Both the position numbers and the translations under genes were made by a program. Of a stretch of DNA of 64,000 nt, positions 1 through 14,600 are shown piece by piece. The first letter of the stretch is position 1. Each line of letters opens with the position of its first letter. A model generated the notes under the pieces. The model did no database searches, was not told the origin of the DNA, and was given only the letters and a program-made list of their open reading frames with translations. Source of the stretch: Bugula neritina (taxonomy: Eukaryota; Bryozoa; Gymnolaemata; Cheilostomatida; Bugulidae); assembly GCA_964035545.1 (NCBI GenBank), contig OZ037765.1, positions 15,308,698 through 15,372,697 on the forward strand, in the 5' to 3' direction.

Positions 1-3000
1 CAATGTACTGAAATACACTGTAACATACTGAAATACACTGCAACATACTGCAACATACTGACATACACTGGAACATACTGAAATACACTGCAACATACTA
101 CAACATACGGAAATACACTGTAACCTACTGAAATATGCTGTAGCACACTGAAATATACTGCAACATACTGAAATATAATGCAAGTTGCTACAACATACTG
201 AAATACACTGTGTCATACTGAGATACACTGCAACATACTGCAACATACTGCAACATACTGAAATACACTGTAACATATTGAAATACACTGCAACACCTTG
301 AAATATGTTGCAACACACTGAAAGATATGGCAACATACTGAAATATACTGCGACACATTGAAATATGCTGCAGCATACTGAAATATGCTGTAGCATACTG
401 AAATACACTGCAAGATAGTCAAATATAATGCAAGAGACTGTAACATTCTGAATTACACTGTGACATACTGAAATACACTGCAACATACTGCAACATACTG
501 CAACATACTGCAACATACTGAAATACACTGTAACATTATGAATTACACTGCAAAACATTGAAAAAAACTGCAACATACCGAAATATATGGTAAACTACTG
601 AAATATACTGTAACACATTGAAAAAACCCGCAACATACTGAAATATACTGTAACATACTGAAACATACTGCAACATACCGAAATATACTGTAACATACTG
701 AAATATACTGCAAGATACTGCAATATACTGAAATACACTGTAACATACTGAAATACACTGCAACATACTACAACATACTGAAATACACTGTAACCTACTG
801 AAATATGCTGTAGCACACTGAAATATACTGCAACATACTGAAATATAATGCAAGTTACTGCAACATACTGAAATACACTGTGACATACTGAGATACACTG
901 CAACAGCTTGAAATATACTGCAACACACTGAAAGATACGGCAACATACTGAAATATACTGCGAAACATTGAAATATACTGCAGCATACTGAAAAATGCTG
1001 TAGCATACTGAAATATACTGTAACACACTGAAATATACTGCAGCATACTGAAATACATTGTAACAGACTGAAATAGACTGCAACATACTGAAATACACTG
1101 TAACATACTGAAATATACTGCAACATACTGCAACATACTGAAATACACTGTAACATACTGAAATACACTGCAACATACTGCAACATACTGAAATACACTG
1201 GAACATATTGAAACACACTACAACACATTGAAATATACTGCAACACACTGAAACATACAGCAACATACCGAAATATACTGCGACACATTGAAATATACTG
1301 CAACATAGTTAAATATAATGCAAGATACTGCAACATTCTGAAATACACTGTGACATACTGAAATACACTGCAACATACTGCAACATACTGCAACCTACTG
1401 AAATACACTGTATAATATTGAAGTGCACTGCAACACATTGAAATATACTGCAACACACTGAAATATACGGCAACATACTGAAATATACTGCAACACATTG
1501 AAATATACTGCAACATAGTCGAATATAATGCAAGATACTGTAACATTCTGATATACACTGTGACATACTGAAATACATTGCAACATACTGCAACATACTG
1601 CAACATACTGCAACATACTGAAATACACTGTAAAATATTGAAGTGCACTGCAACACATTGAATTATACTGCAACATAGTCAAATATAATGCAAGATACTG
1701 TAACATTCTGAAATACACTGTGACATACTGAAATACACTGCAACATACTGCAACATACTGCAACATACTGCAACAAACTGCAACATACTGAAATACACTG
1801 TCACATATTGAAGTACACTGCAACACATTGAAATATACTGCAACACACTGAAACATACGGCAACATACTGAAATATACTGCAACACATTGAAACATACTG
1901 CAACATACTGAAATATGCTGTAGTATACTGAAATACACTGCAACACAGTGAAGTATACTGTAAAATACAGAAATATACTGTAACATACTGAAACATATGT
2001 CAAAATACTGAAATGTACTGCAACATGCTGAAATATATTGCAACATAACGAATAACACTGTAACATACTCAATTACACTGTAACAAACTGCAACATAATG
2101 AACTACGCTGTAACATATTGAAATACGCTCCAACACATTGAAAGAAACTGCAACATACCTAAATATACGATAATATACTGAAATATACTGTAACACATTG
2201 AAAAACATTGCAACATACTGAAACATGCTGTAGCACACTGAAATACACTGCATCATACTGAAATACACTGTAAAATACTGAAATACACTGCAACATACTG
2301 CAACATACTGAAATACACTGTAACCTAGTGAAATACACTGCAACATACTACAACATACTGAAATACACTGTAACATTATGAATTACACTGCAACACATTA
2401 AAAAATACTGCAACATACCGAAATATATGGTAAACTACTGAAATATACTGTAACACATTTAAAAAAACTGCATCATGCTGAAATATACTGTAACACACTG
2501 AAATATACTGCAAAACACTGAAATACATTGTAACATACTGAAATACACTGTAACATACTGAAATATACCGCAACACACTGCAACATGCTGAAATACGCTG
2601 TAACATACTGAAATACACTGCAATATACTACAACACATTGAAATATACTGCAACATACTGAAATATACTGTAACACATTGAAAAACATTGTAACATACTG
2701 CAACATACTGAATTACACTGTAACATACTGAAATACACTGCAACATACTGCAACATACTGAAATACATTGGAACATATTGAAATACACTGCAACAAATTG
2801 AAATAAACTGCAACACACTGAAACATACGCCAACATACTGAAATATACTGTAACACATTGAAAAACATTGCAACATACTGCAACATACCGTATTACGCTC
2901 CAACACATTGAAAGATAATGCAAAATACTGAAGCATACGGCAACATACTGAACTATACTGCAAGACATTGAAAGATACTGCAACATACTGAAATATGCTG

Positions 3001-3524
3001 TAGAATACTGAAATACACTGCAACACACTGAAGTATACTCTAAAATAAAGAACTGTACTGTAAAATACTGAAACATACGAAAACCTACTGAAATATACTG
3101 CAACATACTGTAATATACTTCAACATACTGAAACATACCTAAAAATATTGAAATATACTGCAAGATACTGCAACATACTGAAATACACTGTGACATACTG
3201 AAATACACTGCAACATACTGCAACATACTGACATACACTGGAACATATTGAAATACACTGCAACAAATTGAAATAAACTGCAACACACTGAAACATACGC
3301 CAACATACTGAAATATACTGCAACACATTGGAATAATCTGCAACATACCTAAATATACGGTAATATACTGAAATATACTGTTCACATTCAAAAACACTGC
3401 AACATACTGAAATATGCTGTAGCACACTGAAATACACTGCAACTCACTGAAATATAGTGTAATATATAGAAATGTACTGTAACATACTGAAATATACTGT
3501 AACATACTGGAATACACTGTAGCA
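1..3524 (+). repeat. In-register, heterogeneous satellite segment
   Basis: Within 1-3390 essentially every monomer ends on a multiple of ten, so no net insertion or deletion breaks the register across roughly 339 monomers. Monomer variants are mixed rather than arranged in one clean long unit. The landmark TAACATTATG occurs at 531-540 and again at 2371-2380, each followed by a similar series of variants, which indicates an old internal duplication of about 1.84 kb. The first slip is a nine-base monomer at 3391. Confidence 0.8.
3391..3399 (+). repeat. Nine-base slip monomer TTCACATTC/G (17 sites)
   Basis: First break of the ten-base register. The same nine-base monomer (TTCACATTC, TTCACATTG, TTCACGTTG or TTCCCATTG) follows an ATACTG or ACACTG at about 6522, 8914, 14658, 17049, 23164, 25416, 29885, 35141, 40299, 42799, 45658, 46267, 48167, 51458, 52067 and 54678. 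Nearly always it is preceded by a TAATATACTG monomer and followed by AAAAACACTG. A single deletion event that was then copied is the simplest reading. Confidence 0.75.
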
Positions 3525-6500
3525 TATTGAAATACACTGCAACACCTTGAAATATGTTGCAACACACTGAAAGATACGGCAACATACTGAAATATACTGC
3601 GACACATTGAAATGTACTGCAGCATACTGAAATATGCTGTAGCATACTGAAATACACTGCAACACACTGAAGTATACTGTAATATACAGAAATGTACTCA
3701 AACATACTGAAACATTGGTCAACATACTGAAATGTACTGCAAAATGCTGAAATACACTGCAACACACTGAAAGATACGGCAACATACTGAAGTATACTGC
3801 GACACATTGAAATATACTGCAGCATACTGACTTACACTGTAGCATACTGAAATGTACTGTAGCACACTGAAATATACTGCAACATACTGAAATACATTGT
3901 AACATACTGAAATAGAGTGCAACATACTGAAATACACTGTAACATGCTGAAATATACTGCAACATACTGCAACATACTGAAATACACTGTAACATACTGA
4001 ATTACACTGCAACATACTGCAACATACTGAAATACACTGGAACATATTGAAACACACTACAACACATTGAAATATACTGCAACACACCGAAACATACAGC
4101 AACATACCGAAATATACTGCGACACATTGAAATATACTGCAACATAGTCAAATACAATGCAAGATACCGTAACATTCTGAAATACACTGTGACATACTGA
4201 AATACACTGCAACATACTGCAACATACTGCAACATACTGAAATACACTGTCACATATTGAAGTACACTGCAACACATTGAAATATACTGCAACACACTGA
4301 AACATACGGCAACATACTGAAATATACTGCAACACATTGAAATATACTGCAACATACTGAAATATGCTGTAGTATACTGAAATACACTGCAACACAGTAA
4401 GTATACTGTAAAATACAGAAATATACTGTAACATACTGAAACATATGTCAAAATACTGAAATGTACTGCAACATGCTGAAATATATTGCAACATACTGAA
4501 TAACACTGTGACCTACTCAATTACACTGTAACAAACTGCAACATACTGAACTACGCTGTAACATATTGAAATACGCTCCAACACATTGAAAGAAACTGCA
4601 ACATACCTAAATATACTATAATATACTGAAATATACTGTAACACATTGAAAAACATTGCAACATACTGAAACATGCTGTAGCACACTGAAATACACTGCA
4701 ACATACTGAAATACACTGTAAAATACTGAAACACACTGCAACATACTGCAACATACTGAAATACACTGTAACCTAGTGAAATACACTGCAACATACTACA
4801 ACATACTGAAATACACTGTAACATTATGAATTACACTGCAACACATTAAAAAATACTGCAACATACCGAAATATATGGTCAACTACTGAAATGTACTGTA
4901 ACACATTTAAAAAAACTGCATCATACTGAAATATACTGTAACACACTGAAATATACTGCAAAACACTGAAATACATTGTAACATACTGAAATATACTGCA
5001 ACACACTGCAACATGCTGAAATACGCTGTAACGTACTGAAATACACTGCAACATACTGCAACATAATGAAATATACTATAACACACTGGAATTAACTGCA
5101 AAATACTGAAATATACTGTAACATACTGAAACATACTGCAACATACCGAAATAACTGTAACATACTGAAACATACTGCAAGATACTGCAATGTACTGAAA
5201 TACATGCACTGTAACATACTGAAATACACTGCAACATACTGCAACATACTGACATACACTGGAACATACTGAAATACACTGCAACATACTGAAATATAAT
5301 GCAAGTTACTACAACATACTGAAATACACTGTGACATACTAAGATACACTGCAACATACTGCAACATACTGCAACATACTGAAATGCACTGTAACATATT
5401 GAAATACACTGCAACACCTTGAAATATGTTGCAACACACTGAAAGATACGGCAACATACTGAAATATACTGCGACACATTGAAATATACTGCAGCATACT
5501 GAAATATGCTGTAGCATACTGAAATACACTGCAACACACTGAAGTATACTGTAATATACAGAAATGTACTCAAACATACTGAAACATTGGTCAACATACT
5601 GAAATGTACTGCAACATGCTGAAATACACTGCAACATACTGAAATACACTGTAATATACTGAATTACACTGCAACATACTGCAACATACTGAAATACGCT
5701 GTAACATATTGAATTACGCTGCAATACATTTAAATTTACTGCAACACACTGAAACATACTGCAACATACTGAAATATACTGCAACATATCGAAGTATATT
5801 GTAATATACAGATCCGTATTGTAGCATACTGAAACATACTGAAAGCTACAGAAATATACTTCAACATACTGAATTATACTGCAACATACTGCAACATACT
5901 GAAATACATTGGAACATATTGAAATACACTGCAACAAATTGAAATAAACTGCAACACACTGAAACATACGCCAACATACTGAACTATACTGTAACACATT
6001 GAAAAACATTGCAACATACTGCAACATACCGAATTACGCTCCAACACATTGAAAGATAATGCAAAATACTGAAGCATACGGCAACATACTGAACTATACT
6101 GCAAGACATTGAAAGATACTGCAACATACTGAAATATGCTGTAGAATACTGAAATACACTGCAACACACTGAAGTATACTCTAAAATAAAGAACTGTACT
6201 GTAAAATACTGAAACATACGACAACCTACTGAAATATACTGCAACTTACTGAAATATACTTCAACATACTGAAACATACCTAAAAATATTGAAATATACT
6301 GCAAGATACTGCAACATACTGAAATACACTGTGACATACTGAAATACACTGCAACATACTGCAACATACTGACATACACTGGAACATATTGAAATACACT
6401 GCAACAAATTGAAATAAACTGCAACACACTGAAACATACGCCAACATACTGAAATATACTGCAACACATTAGAATAATCTGCAACATACCTAAATATACG

Positions 6501-9500
6501 GTAATATACTGAAATATACTGTTCACATTCAAAAACACTGCAACATACTGAAATATGCTGTAGCACACTGAAATACACTGCAACTCACTGAAATATAGTG
6601 TAATATATAGAAATGTACTGTAACATACTGAAATATACTGTAACATACTGGAATACACTGTAGCATACTGAAATATACTGCGACACATTGAAATATACTG
6701 CAACATACTGAAATATGCTGTAGTATACTGAAATACACTGCAACACAGTGAAGTATACTGTAAAATACAGAAATATACTGTAACATACTGAAACATATGT
6801 CAAAATACTGAAATGTACTGCAACATGCTGAAATATATTGCAACATACTGAATAACACTGTAACCTACTCAATTACACTGTAACAAACTGCAACATACTG
6901 AACTACGCTGTAACATATTGAAATACGCTCCAACACATTGAAAGAAACTGCAACATACCTAAATATACTACAATATACTGAAATATACTGTAACACATTG
7001 AAAAACATTGCAACATACTGAAACATGCTGTAGCACACTGAAATACACTGCAACATACTGAAATACACTGTAAAATACTGAAACACACTGCAACATACTG
7101 CAACATACTGAAATACACTGTAACCTAGTGAAATACACTGCAACATACTACAACATACTGAAATACACTGTAACATTATGAATTACACTGCAACACATTA
7201 AAAAATACTGCAACATACCGAAATATATGGTCAACTACTGAAATGTACTGTAACACATTTAAAAAAACTGCATCATACTGAAATATACTGTAACACACTG
7301 AAATATACTGCAAAACACTGAAATACATTGTAACATACTGAAATATACTGCAACACACTGCAACATGCTGAAATACGCTGTAACGTACTGAAATACACTG
7401 CAACATACTGCAACATAATGAAATATACTATAACACACTGGAATTAACTGCAAAATACTGAAATATACTGTAACATACTGAAACATACTGCAACATACCG
7501 AAATAACTGTAACATACTGAAACATACTGCAAGATACTGCAATGTACTGAAATACATGCACTGTAACATACTGAAATACACTGCAACATACTGCAACATA
7601 CTGACATACACTGGAACATACTGAAATACACTGCAACATACTGAAATATAATGCAAGTTACTACAACATACTGAAATACACTGTGACATACTAAGATACA
7701 CTGCAACATACTGCAACATACTGAAATGCACTGTAACATATTGAAATACACTGCAACACCTTGAAATATGTTGCAACACACTGAAAGATACGGCAACATA
7801 CTGAAATATACTGCGACACATTGAAATATACTGCAGCATACTGAAATATGCTGTAGCATACTGAAATACACTGCAACACACTGAAGTATACTGTAATATA
7901 CAGAAATGTACTCAAACATACTGAAACATTGGTCAACATACTGAAATGTACTGCAACATGCTGAAATACACTGCAACATACTGAAATACACTGTAATATA
8001 CTGAATTACACTGCAACATACTGCAACATACTGAAATACGCTGTAACATATTGAATTACGCTGCAATACATTTAAATTTACTGCAACGCACTGAAACATA
8101 CTGCAACATACTGAAATATACTGCAACATATCGAAGTATATTGTAATATACAGATCCGTATTGTAACATACTGAAACATACTGAAAGCTACAGAAATATA
8201 CTTCAACATACTGAATTATACTGCAACATACTGCAACATACTGAATTACACTGTAACATACTGAAATACACTGCAACATACTGCAACATACTGAAATACA
8301 TTGGAACATATTGAAATACACTGCAACAAATTGAAATAAACTGCAACACATTGAAACATACGCCAACATACTGAAATATACTGTAACACATTGAAAAACA
8401 TTGCAACATACTGCAACATACCGAATTACGCTCCAACACATTGAAAGATAATGCAAAATACTGAAGCATACGGCAACATACTGAACTATACTGCAAGACA
8501 TTGAAAGATACTGCAACATACTGAAATATGCTGTAGAATACTGAAATACACTGCAACACACTGAAGTATACTCTAAAATAAAGAACTGTACTGTAAAATA
8601 CTGAAACATACGACAACCTACTGAAATATACTGCAACATACTGAAATATACTTCAACATACTGAAACATACCTAAAAATATTGAAATATACTGCAAGATA
8701 CTGCAACATACTGAAATACACTGTGACATACTGAAATACACTGCAACATACTGCAACATACTGACATACACTGGAACATATTGAAATACACTGCAACAAA
8801 TTGAAATAAACTGCAACACACTGAAACATACGCCAACATACTGAAATATACTGCAACACATTGGAATAATCTGCAACATACCTAAATATACGGTAATATA
8901 CTGAAATATACTGTTCACATTCAAAAACACTGCAACATACTGAAATATGCTGTAGCACACTGAAATACACTGCAACTCACTGAAATATAGTGTAATATAT
9001 AGAAATGTACTGTAACATACTGAAATATACTGTAACATACTGGAATACACTGTAGCATATTGAAATACACTGCAACACCTTGAAATATGTTGCAACACAC
9101 TGAAAGATACGGCAACATACTGAAATATACTGCGACACATTGAAATGTACTGCAGCATACTGAAATATGCTGTAGCATACTGAAATACACTGCAACACAC
9201 TGAAGTATACTGTAATATACAGAAATGTACTCAAACATACTGAAACATTGGTCAACATACTGAAATGTACTGCAAAATGCTGAAATACACTGCAACACAC
9301 TGAAAGGTACGGCAACATACTGAAGTATACTGCGACAGAATGAAATATACTGCAGCATACTGACTTACTCTGTAGCATACTGAAATGTACTGTAGCACAC
9401 TGAAATATACTGCAACATACTGAAATACATTGTAACATACTGAAATAGAGTGCAACATACTGAAATACACTGTAACATGCTGAAATATACTGCAACATAC

Positions 9501-11660
9501 TGCAACATACTGAAATACACTGTAACATACTGAAATACACTGCAACATACTGCAACATACTGAAATACACTGGAACATATTGAAACACACTACAACACAT
9601 TGAAATATACTGCAACACACCGAAACATACAGCAACATACCGAAATATACTGCGACACATTGAAATATACTGCAACATAGTCAAATACAATGCAAGATAC
9701 CGTAACATTCTGAAATACACTGTGACATACTGAAATACACTGCAACATACTGCAACATACTGCAACATACTGAATTACACTGTAACATACTGAAATACAC
9801 TGCAACATACTGCAACATACTGAAATACATTGGAACATATTGAAATACACTGCAACAAATTGAAATAAACTGCAACACACTGAAACATACGCCAACATAC
9901 TGAAATATACTGTAACACATTGAAAAACATTGCAACATACTGCAACATACCGAATTACGCTCCAACACATTGAAAGATAATGCAAAATACTGAAGCATAC
10001 GGCAACATACTGAACTATACTGCAAGACATTGAAAGATACTGCAACATACTGAAATATGCTGTAGAATACTGAAATACACTGCAACACACTGAAGTATAC
10101 TCTAAAATAAAGAACTGTACTGTAAAATACTGAAACATACGACAACCTACTGAAATATACTGCAACATACTGAAATATACTTCAACATACTGAAACATAC
10201 CTAAAAATATTGAAATATACTGCAACATACTGCAACATACTGAAATACACTGTAACATACTGAAATACACTGCAACATACTGCAACATACTGAAATACAC
10301 TGGAACATATTGAAACACACTACAACACATTGAAATATACTGCAACACACCGAAACATACAGCAACATACCGAAATATACTGCGACACATTGAAATATAC
10401 TGCAACATAGTCAAATACAATGCAAGATACCGTAACATTCTGAAATACACTGTGACATACTGAAATACACTGCAACATACTGCAACATACTGCAACATAC
10501 TGAAATACACTGTCACATATTGAAGTACACTGCAACACATTGAAATATACTGCAACACACTGAAACATACGGCAACATACTGAAATATACTGCAACACAT
10601 TGAAATATACTGCAACATACTGAAATATGCTGTAGTATACTGAAATACACTGCAACACAGTGAAGTATACTGTAAAATACAGAAATATACTGTAACATAC
10701 TGAAACATTTGTCAAAATACTGAAATGTACTGCAACATGCTGAAACATATTGCAACATACTGAATAACACTGTAACCTACTCAATTACACTGTAACAAAC
10801 TGCAACATACTGAACTACGCTGTAACATATTGAAATACGCTCCAACACATTGAAAGAAACTGCAACATACCTAAATATACTATAATATACTGAAATATAC
10901 TGTAACACATTGAAAAACATTGCAACATACTGAAACATGCTGTAGCACACTGAAATACACTGCAACATACTGAAATACACTGTAAAAGACTGAAACACAC
11001 TGCAACATACTGCAACATACTGAAATACACTGTAACCTAGTGAAATACACTGCAACATACTACAACATACTGAAATACACTGTAACATTATGAATTACAC
11101 TGCAACACATTAAAAAATACTGCAACATACCGAAATATGTGGTCAACTACTGAAATGTACTGTAACACATTTAAAAAAACTGCATCATACTGAAATATAC
11201 TGTAACACACTGAAATATACTGCAAAACACTGAAATACATTGTAACATACTGAAATATACTGCAACACACTGCAACATGCTGAAATACACTGTGACATAC
11301 TGAAATACACTGCAACATACTGCAACATAATGAAATATACTATAACACACTGGAATTAACTGCAAAATACTGAAGTATACTGTAACATACTGAAACATAC
11401 TGCAACATACCGAAATAACTGTAACATACTGAAACATACTGCAAGATACTGCAATGTACTGAAATACATGCACTGTAACATACTGAAATACACTGCAACA
11501 TACTGCAACATACTGACATACACTGGAACATACTGAAATACACTGCAACATACTGAAATATAATGCAAGTTACTACAACATACTGAAATACACTGTGACA
11601 TACTAAGATACACTGCAACATACTGCAACATACTGCAACATACTGAAATGCACTGTAACA
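3525..11660 (+). repeat. 8136-bp higher-order repeat, unit A
   Basis: First of two tandem long units. Positions here match unit B at +8136 up to a one-base deletion in B near 15240, then at +8135. Similarity begins around 3525 and fades upstream, where 3505-3524 already differs at several bases. The landmark TAACATTATG lies near 4820, 7172 and 11084, splitting the unit into 2352- and 3912-bp steps plus 1872 bp to the next unit. Very few differences from B were found: for example one codon in each of two long minus-strand open frames (5092-6027 and 5984-6796), while the 590-codon frame at 7428-9200 reads the same in both. Confidence 0.85.
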
Positions 11661-14600
11661 TATTGAAATACACTGCAACACCTTGAAATATGTTGCAACA
11701 CACTGAAAGATACGGCAACATACTGAAATATACTGCGACACATTGAAATATACTGCAGCATACTGAAATATGCTGTAGCATACTGAAATACACTGCAACA
11801 CACTGAAGTATACTGTAATATACAGAAATGTACTCAAACATACTGAAACATTGGTCAACATACTGAAATGTACTGCAAAATGCTGAAATACACTGCAACA
11901 CACTGAAAGATACGGCAACATACTGAAGTATACTGCGACACATTGAAATATACTGCAGCATACTGACTTACACTGTAGCATACTGAAATGTACTGTAGCA
12001 CACTGAAATATACTGCAACATACTGAAATACATTGTAACATACTGAAATAGAGTGCAACATACTGAAATACACTGTAACATGCTGAAATATACTGCAACA
12101 TACTGCAACATACTGAAATACACTGTAACATACTGAATTACACTGCAACATACTGCAACATACTGAAATACACTGGAACATATTGAAACACACTACAACA
12201 CATTGAAATATACTGCAACACACCGAAACATACAGCAACATACCGAAATATACTGCGACACATTGAAATATACTGCAACATAGTCAAATACAATGCAAGA
12301 TACCGTAACATTCTGAAATACACTGTGACATACTGAAATACACTGCAACATACTGCAACATACTGCAACATACTGAAATACACTGTCACATATTGAAGTA
12401 CACTGCAACACATTGAAATATACTGCAACACACTGAAACATACGGCAACATACTGAAATATACTGCAACACATTGAAATATACTGCAACATACTGAAATA
12501 TGCTGTAGTATACTGAAATACACTGCAACACAGTAAGTATACTGTAAAATACAGAAATATACTGTAACATACTGAAACATATGTCAAAATACTGAAATGT
12601 ACTGCAACATGCTGAAATATATTGCAACATACTGAATAACACTGTGACCTACTCAATTACACTGTAACAAACTGCAACATACTGAACTACGCTGTAACAT
12701 ATTGAAATACGCTCCAACACATTGAAAGAAACTGCAACATACCTAAATATACTATAATATACTGAAATATACTGTAACACATTGAAAAACATTGCAACAT
12801 ACTGAAACATGCTGTAGCACACTGAAATACACTGCAACATACTGAAATACACTGTAAAATACTGAAACACACTGCAACATACTGCAACATACTGAAATAC
12901 ACTGTAACCTAGTGAAATACACTGCAACATACTACAACATACTGAAATACACTGTAACATTATGAATTACACTGCAACACATTAAAAAATACTGCAACAT
13001 ACCGAAATATATGGTCAACTACTGAAATGTACTGTAACACATTTAAAAAAACTGCATCATACTGAAATATACTGTAACACACTGAAATATACTGCAAAAC
13101 ACTGAAATACATTGTAACATACTGAAATATACTGCAACACACTGCAACATGCTGAAATACGCTGTAACGTACTGAAATACACTGCAACATACTGCAACAT
13201 AATGAAATATACTATAACACACTGGAATTAACTGCAAAATACTGAAATATACTGTAACATACTGAAACATACTGCAACATACCGAAATAACTGTAACATA
13301 CTGAAACATACTGCAAGATACTGCAATGTACTGAAATACATGCACTGTAACATACTGAAATACACTGCAACATACTGCAACATACTGACATACACTGGAA
13401 CATACTGAAATACACTGCAACATACTGAAATATAATGCAAGTTACTACGACATACTGAAATACACTGTGACATACTAAGATACACTGCAACATACTGCAA
13501 CATACTGCAACATACTGAAATGCACTGTAACATATTGAAATACACTGCAACACCTTGAAATATGTTGCAACACACTGAAAGATACGGCAACATACTGAAA
13601 TATACTGCGACACATTGAAATATACTGCAGCATACTGAAATATGCTGTAGCATACTGAAATACACTGCAACACACTGAAGTATACTGTAATATACAGAAA
13701 TGTACTCAAACATACTGAAACATTGGTCAACATACTGAAATGTACTGCAACATGCTGAAATACACTGCAACATACTGAAATACACTGTAATATACTGAAT
13801 TACACTGCAACATACTGCAACATACTGAAATACGCTGTAACATATTGAATTACGCTGCAATACATTTAAATTTACTGCAACACACTGAAACATACTGCAA
13901 CATACTGAAATATACTGCAACATATCGAAGTATATTGTAATATACAGATCCGTATTGTAGCATACTGAAACATACTGAAAGCTACAGAAATATACTTCAA
14001 CATACTGAATTATACTGCAACATACTGCAACATACTGAAATACATTGGAACATATTGAAATACACTGCAACAAATTGAAATAAACTGCAACACACTGAAA
14101 CATACGCCAACATACTGAACTATACTGTAACACATTGAAAAACATTGCAACATACTGCAACATACCGAATTACGCTCCAACACATTGAAAGATAATGCAA
14201 AATACTGAAGCATACGGCAACATACTGAACTATACTGCAAGACATTGAAAGATACTGCAACATACTGAAATATGCTGTAGAATACTGAAATACACTGCAA
14301 CACACTGAAGTATACTCTAAAATAAAGAACTGTACTGTAAAATACTGAAACATACGACAACCTACTGAAATATACTGCAACATACTGAAATATACTTCAA
14401 CATACTGAAACATACCTAAAAATATTGAAATATACTGCAAGATACTGCAACATACTGAAATACACTGTGACATACTGAAATACACTGCAACATACTGCAA
14501 CATACTGACATACACTGGAACATATTGAAATACACTGCAACAAATTGAAATAAACTGCAACACACTGAAACATACGCCAACATACTGAAATATACTGCAA

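Noticed and set aside
64-200. Bacterial promoter or ribosome-binding-site-like strings in the satellite
   Set aside because: Short AT-rich matches recur with every monomer and have no gene downstream; they carry no information here.
536-1648. Long minus-strand open frames throughout the window as a family of Cys-rich membrane proteins
   Set aside because: All three minus frames of the ten-base monomer are open and give the same repeating peptide. Starts and stops are set by random monomer variants, and there is no non-repetitive sequence, signal peptide context or domain. They are by-products of the satellite.
1-3390. Telomeric repeat
   Set aside because: The monomer has no G-run and does not resemble TTAGGG-type, TTTAGGG-type or other telomere repeats, and the variant level is far too high.
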